Shown here: one piece after another, positions 62,725 to 64,000 of the stretch
How the letters are laid out: each line of letters starts with the position of its first letter
How positions within the stretch are numbered: the first letter of the stretch is position 1
Source of the DNA: Cognatundibacterium luofuense
GTDB taxonomy: Bacteria > Pseudomonadota > Gammaproteobacteria > Burkholderiales > Burkholderiaceae_D
DNA length: 64,000 nt
Assembly (NCBI RefSeq): GCF_018139685.1
Contig: NZ_JAGSPN010000001.1
Coordinates: 186,001-250,000, forward strand
Direction of reading: 5' to 3'
The notes under the pieces: model-generated
Databases searched by the model: none
What the model was told of the DNA's origin: nothing
What the model saw: the letters and a program-made list of their open reading frames with translations, nothing else
Translations under genes and position numbers: made by a program

Positions 62725-62766
62725 AAAAAACACCGCACTCCGGTTGCCGGAGGCGGTGTTATATCG
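62725..62766 (-). terminator. Terminator after PhoD-like gene
   Basis: AACACCGC (62729-62736) pairs with GCGGTGTT (62753-62760), with inner CTCCGG/CCGGAG arms. On the minus strand a T-run follows, so it ends the phosphatase transcript. Confidence 0.88.
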
Positions 62767-62822
62767 CTGTGATTGCAAAAACAACGGCCGCTGGCGCAGC
62801 GCGTTGCGTCAGACAGTCGGGA

Positions 62823-64000
62823 TCAGCTCAATGTCAGACCGGCAGTACCGGCATTCACGGTAGCGGTAGTGATACGCGCAATCACATTCGCTGGTGCAGT
62901 CATGCTGCCAGTGTTTACCAGCTTATTGACTTGCTTGAACTGCGCAACCAGTTTGCCCGGCGTCAGTGTCACCACGGTATAGCCTTGTGCATCCGCGTTG
63001 ATATGCTTCATCCACGGATTGCTGTTCAGTGCCGACAATTGCTGCGCCAGACCCACCAGACTGGTGTTGAAATCGCTGTTGGTTTTCAGACCTGCCAGTA
63101 CCGCAGCGACCGTGCCAGTCAGCGTTGCACCTTCCGGTACACCTTTGGCCGCCAGTGCACCGGTCAGTTGTACGCGGATTTGTTCAGCCAGATCATCCAC
63201 CGTCGGCGCTGCTTTACCCATGGTGTAATCCAGCAGATTGACGTTGATCGTGACATTGCCGATATTCGGTACCGGAATCGTCAGTGGCCAGAAAATGATG
63301 GTCGCCAGACCGGTGGAACCCGCGCCGTCTTTCAGATACGTGAAGAAAGAATCGGAGCTGATACCGGCGCTGACCAGATCCACCATCACCGGCGTGCCGC
63401 CATTGGCTGCATCAAAATCCGTGTTGACCGTACCGGCGAAGAAGCCGTGAATATCACCGGTAATGGCGACCACGTTGCTGATTTTGGATGTTTGCAGGAA
63501 TTGCATCAGTGCTTTACGTTCTGCGTTATAACCATCCCACTGATCGCAGTTCAGCAGGAAGCGGGTGAAGAACGACGACAGTGCTGCTTGCTGGCCGGAC
63601 GCAATCACGAACTGAGAATTTTGTTTATTCGCCTGCACATCCGGTTTGATATAACCAAACGCGATGGTTTGTGCAGCAGCGCCAACCTGCGTTGCCGTAC
63701 CGGCAGGTGCAGCCGTTTTGGCAGCATTGTAGGCAGCGACAGCGATCCCTGCCTGCGCTGCGGTCAAACCGGCAGAGGTGGCGGCGCTCAGCGGATTGCC
63801 GGACATTGCATCGGCGGTGGCAATCGCAATACCGGCACCGGCAGCGACTTGCTGGCTGGCGCCTGCAGTAACGGCAGCAACCAGTGCAGATGCGACCAGC
63901 ACATTGCCCTGCAATGCCGGATTCGCCAGTGCGCTGGTGATGCTGCTGGCCAGTGTCGATACAGAGTTCAGTGCGATCAGCGTTGCAATCGCATCGGTAC
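62823..64000 (-). CDS. PhoD-like alkaline phosphatase, C-terminal part (truncated by window edge)
   Basis: The reading frame stays open to the window end, so the gene start lies outside. PhoD features visible are LNCDQWDGYNAERKALMQFLQTSKISNVVAITGDIHGFFAGTV (the WDGY and GDIH segments) and VMVDLVSAGISSDSFF. An Ala/Thr-rich stretch of about 100 residues precedes the WDGY part (for example TAGASQQVAAGAGIAIATADAMSGN); this is atypical for PhoD and resembles a low-complexity insertion. The TTG at 63914 is not a start. PhoD hydrolyses phosphate monoesters or diesters in the periplasm. It fits the phosphate-acquisition theme of the region. Confidence 0.8.
   Translation of the reverse strand, partial: TDAIATLIALNSVSTLASSITSALANPALQGNVLVASALVAAVTAGASQQVAAGAGIAIATADAMSGNPLSAATSAGLTAAQAGIAVAAYNAAKTAAPAGTATQVGAAAQTIAFGYIKPDVQANKQNSQFVIASGQQAALSSFFTRFLLNCDQWDGYNAERKALMQFLQTSKISNVVAITGDIHGFFAGTVNTDFDAANGGTPVMVDLVSAGISSDSFFTYLKDGAGSTGLATIIFWPLTIPVPNIGNVTINVNLLDYTMGKAAPTVDDLAEQIRVQLTGALAAKGVPEGATLTGTVAAVLAGLKTNSDFNTSLVGLAQQLSALNSNPWMKHINADAQGYTVVTLTPGKLVAQFKQVNKLVNTGSMTAPANVIARITTATVNAGTAGLTLS

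Larger units (their letters stand above)
61981..62822. other. Long intergenic region: AT-rich segment, orphan terminator-like hairpin, repeat copy 7
   Basis: This 842-base gap has no supported protein gene. Bases about 62100-62280 are AT-rich. A terminator-like hairpin (62274-62325) follows, with CTG/CAG and CTTTC/GAAAG arms around a loop and two T-runs on the plus strand, although no plus-strand gene precedes it. Repeat copy 7 and a bidirectional terminator complete the gap. A small RNA ending near 62325 is possible but unproven. Confidence 0.5.

Overview
The window looks like chromosomal DNA of a Gram-negative betaproteobacterium, most likely Burkholderiales and perhaps Oxalobacteraceae-like. 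The evidence is Burkholderiales-type trimeric porins, a TonB-dependent receptor, a fused indolepyruvate oxidoreductase, IcmF and moderate GC. The family-level placement is inference. I saw no rRNA, tRNA, CRISPR array or intact insertion sequence. | Layout. 1-4747 (minus) is a sugar uptake operon: LamB-type porin, GtsA-like binding protein, two permeases and the start of the ATPase gene. Divergent from it, 5211-8717 encodes a second GtsA-like binding protein that overlaps a response regulator and sensor kinase. 9194-16288 holds a fused 2-oxoacid:ferredoxin oxidoreductase and the fused B12-dependent isobutyryl-CoA mutase IcmF. 16412-21271 holds small membrane proteins, acetyltransferases, a PLA2-like secreted protein, a HAD hydrolase and GlpM. 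21555-24802 looks like an undescribed RiPP-type locus: a 51-residue precursor-like peptide ending in a Ser/Thr/Cys tail, a terminator-like hairpin, an M50 metalloprotease with a PqqD-like N-terminus, an unknown protein and a divergent acyltransferase. A DUF4062 protein follows. | 26116-32249 (minus) holds a TPR/glycosyltransferase-like protein and a Fur-box-preceded cluster (PepSY, DUF2271, DUF4198, ApbE, flavodoxin reductase). 32439-39968 carries glmU and glmS with a porin, an SDR, a periplasmic binding protein and an Lrp-type regulator between them. 40055-45188 is a run of small accessory genes. 45411-46148 is an AT-rich lipoprotein gene flanked by two copies of the same terminator. | 46374-58104 contains a phosphate-scavenging set: a phytase with its TonB receptor, and an OprB-like porin with a nucleotide pyrophosphatase-type phosphodiesterase. 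Each set is preceded by a Pho box with a -10 element 10 bases downstream. A GGDEF-like protein, an AraC regulator, a cation exporter and a cytochrome c lie among them. 58072-64000 holds an exonuclease/GIY-YIG fusion, a DUF2804 protein, a nitronate monooxygenase-like protein and a truncated PhoD-like phosphatase. | Across the window, seven copies of a roughly 100-base dispersed repeat (at 16876, 27563, 42028, 42809, 45310, 53222 and 62548) occupy intergenic gaps, often directly after stop codons. No listed gene accounts for it.
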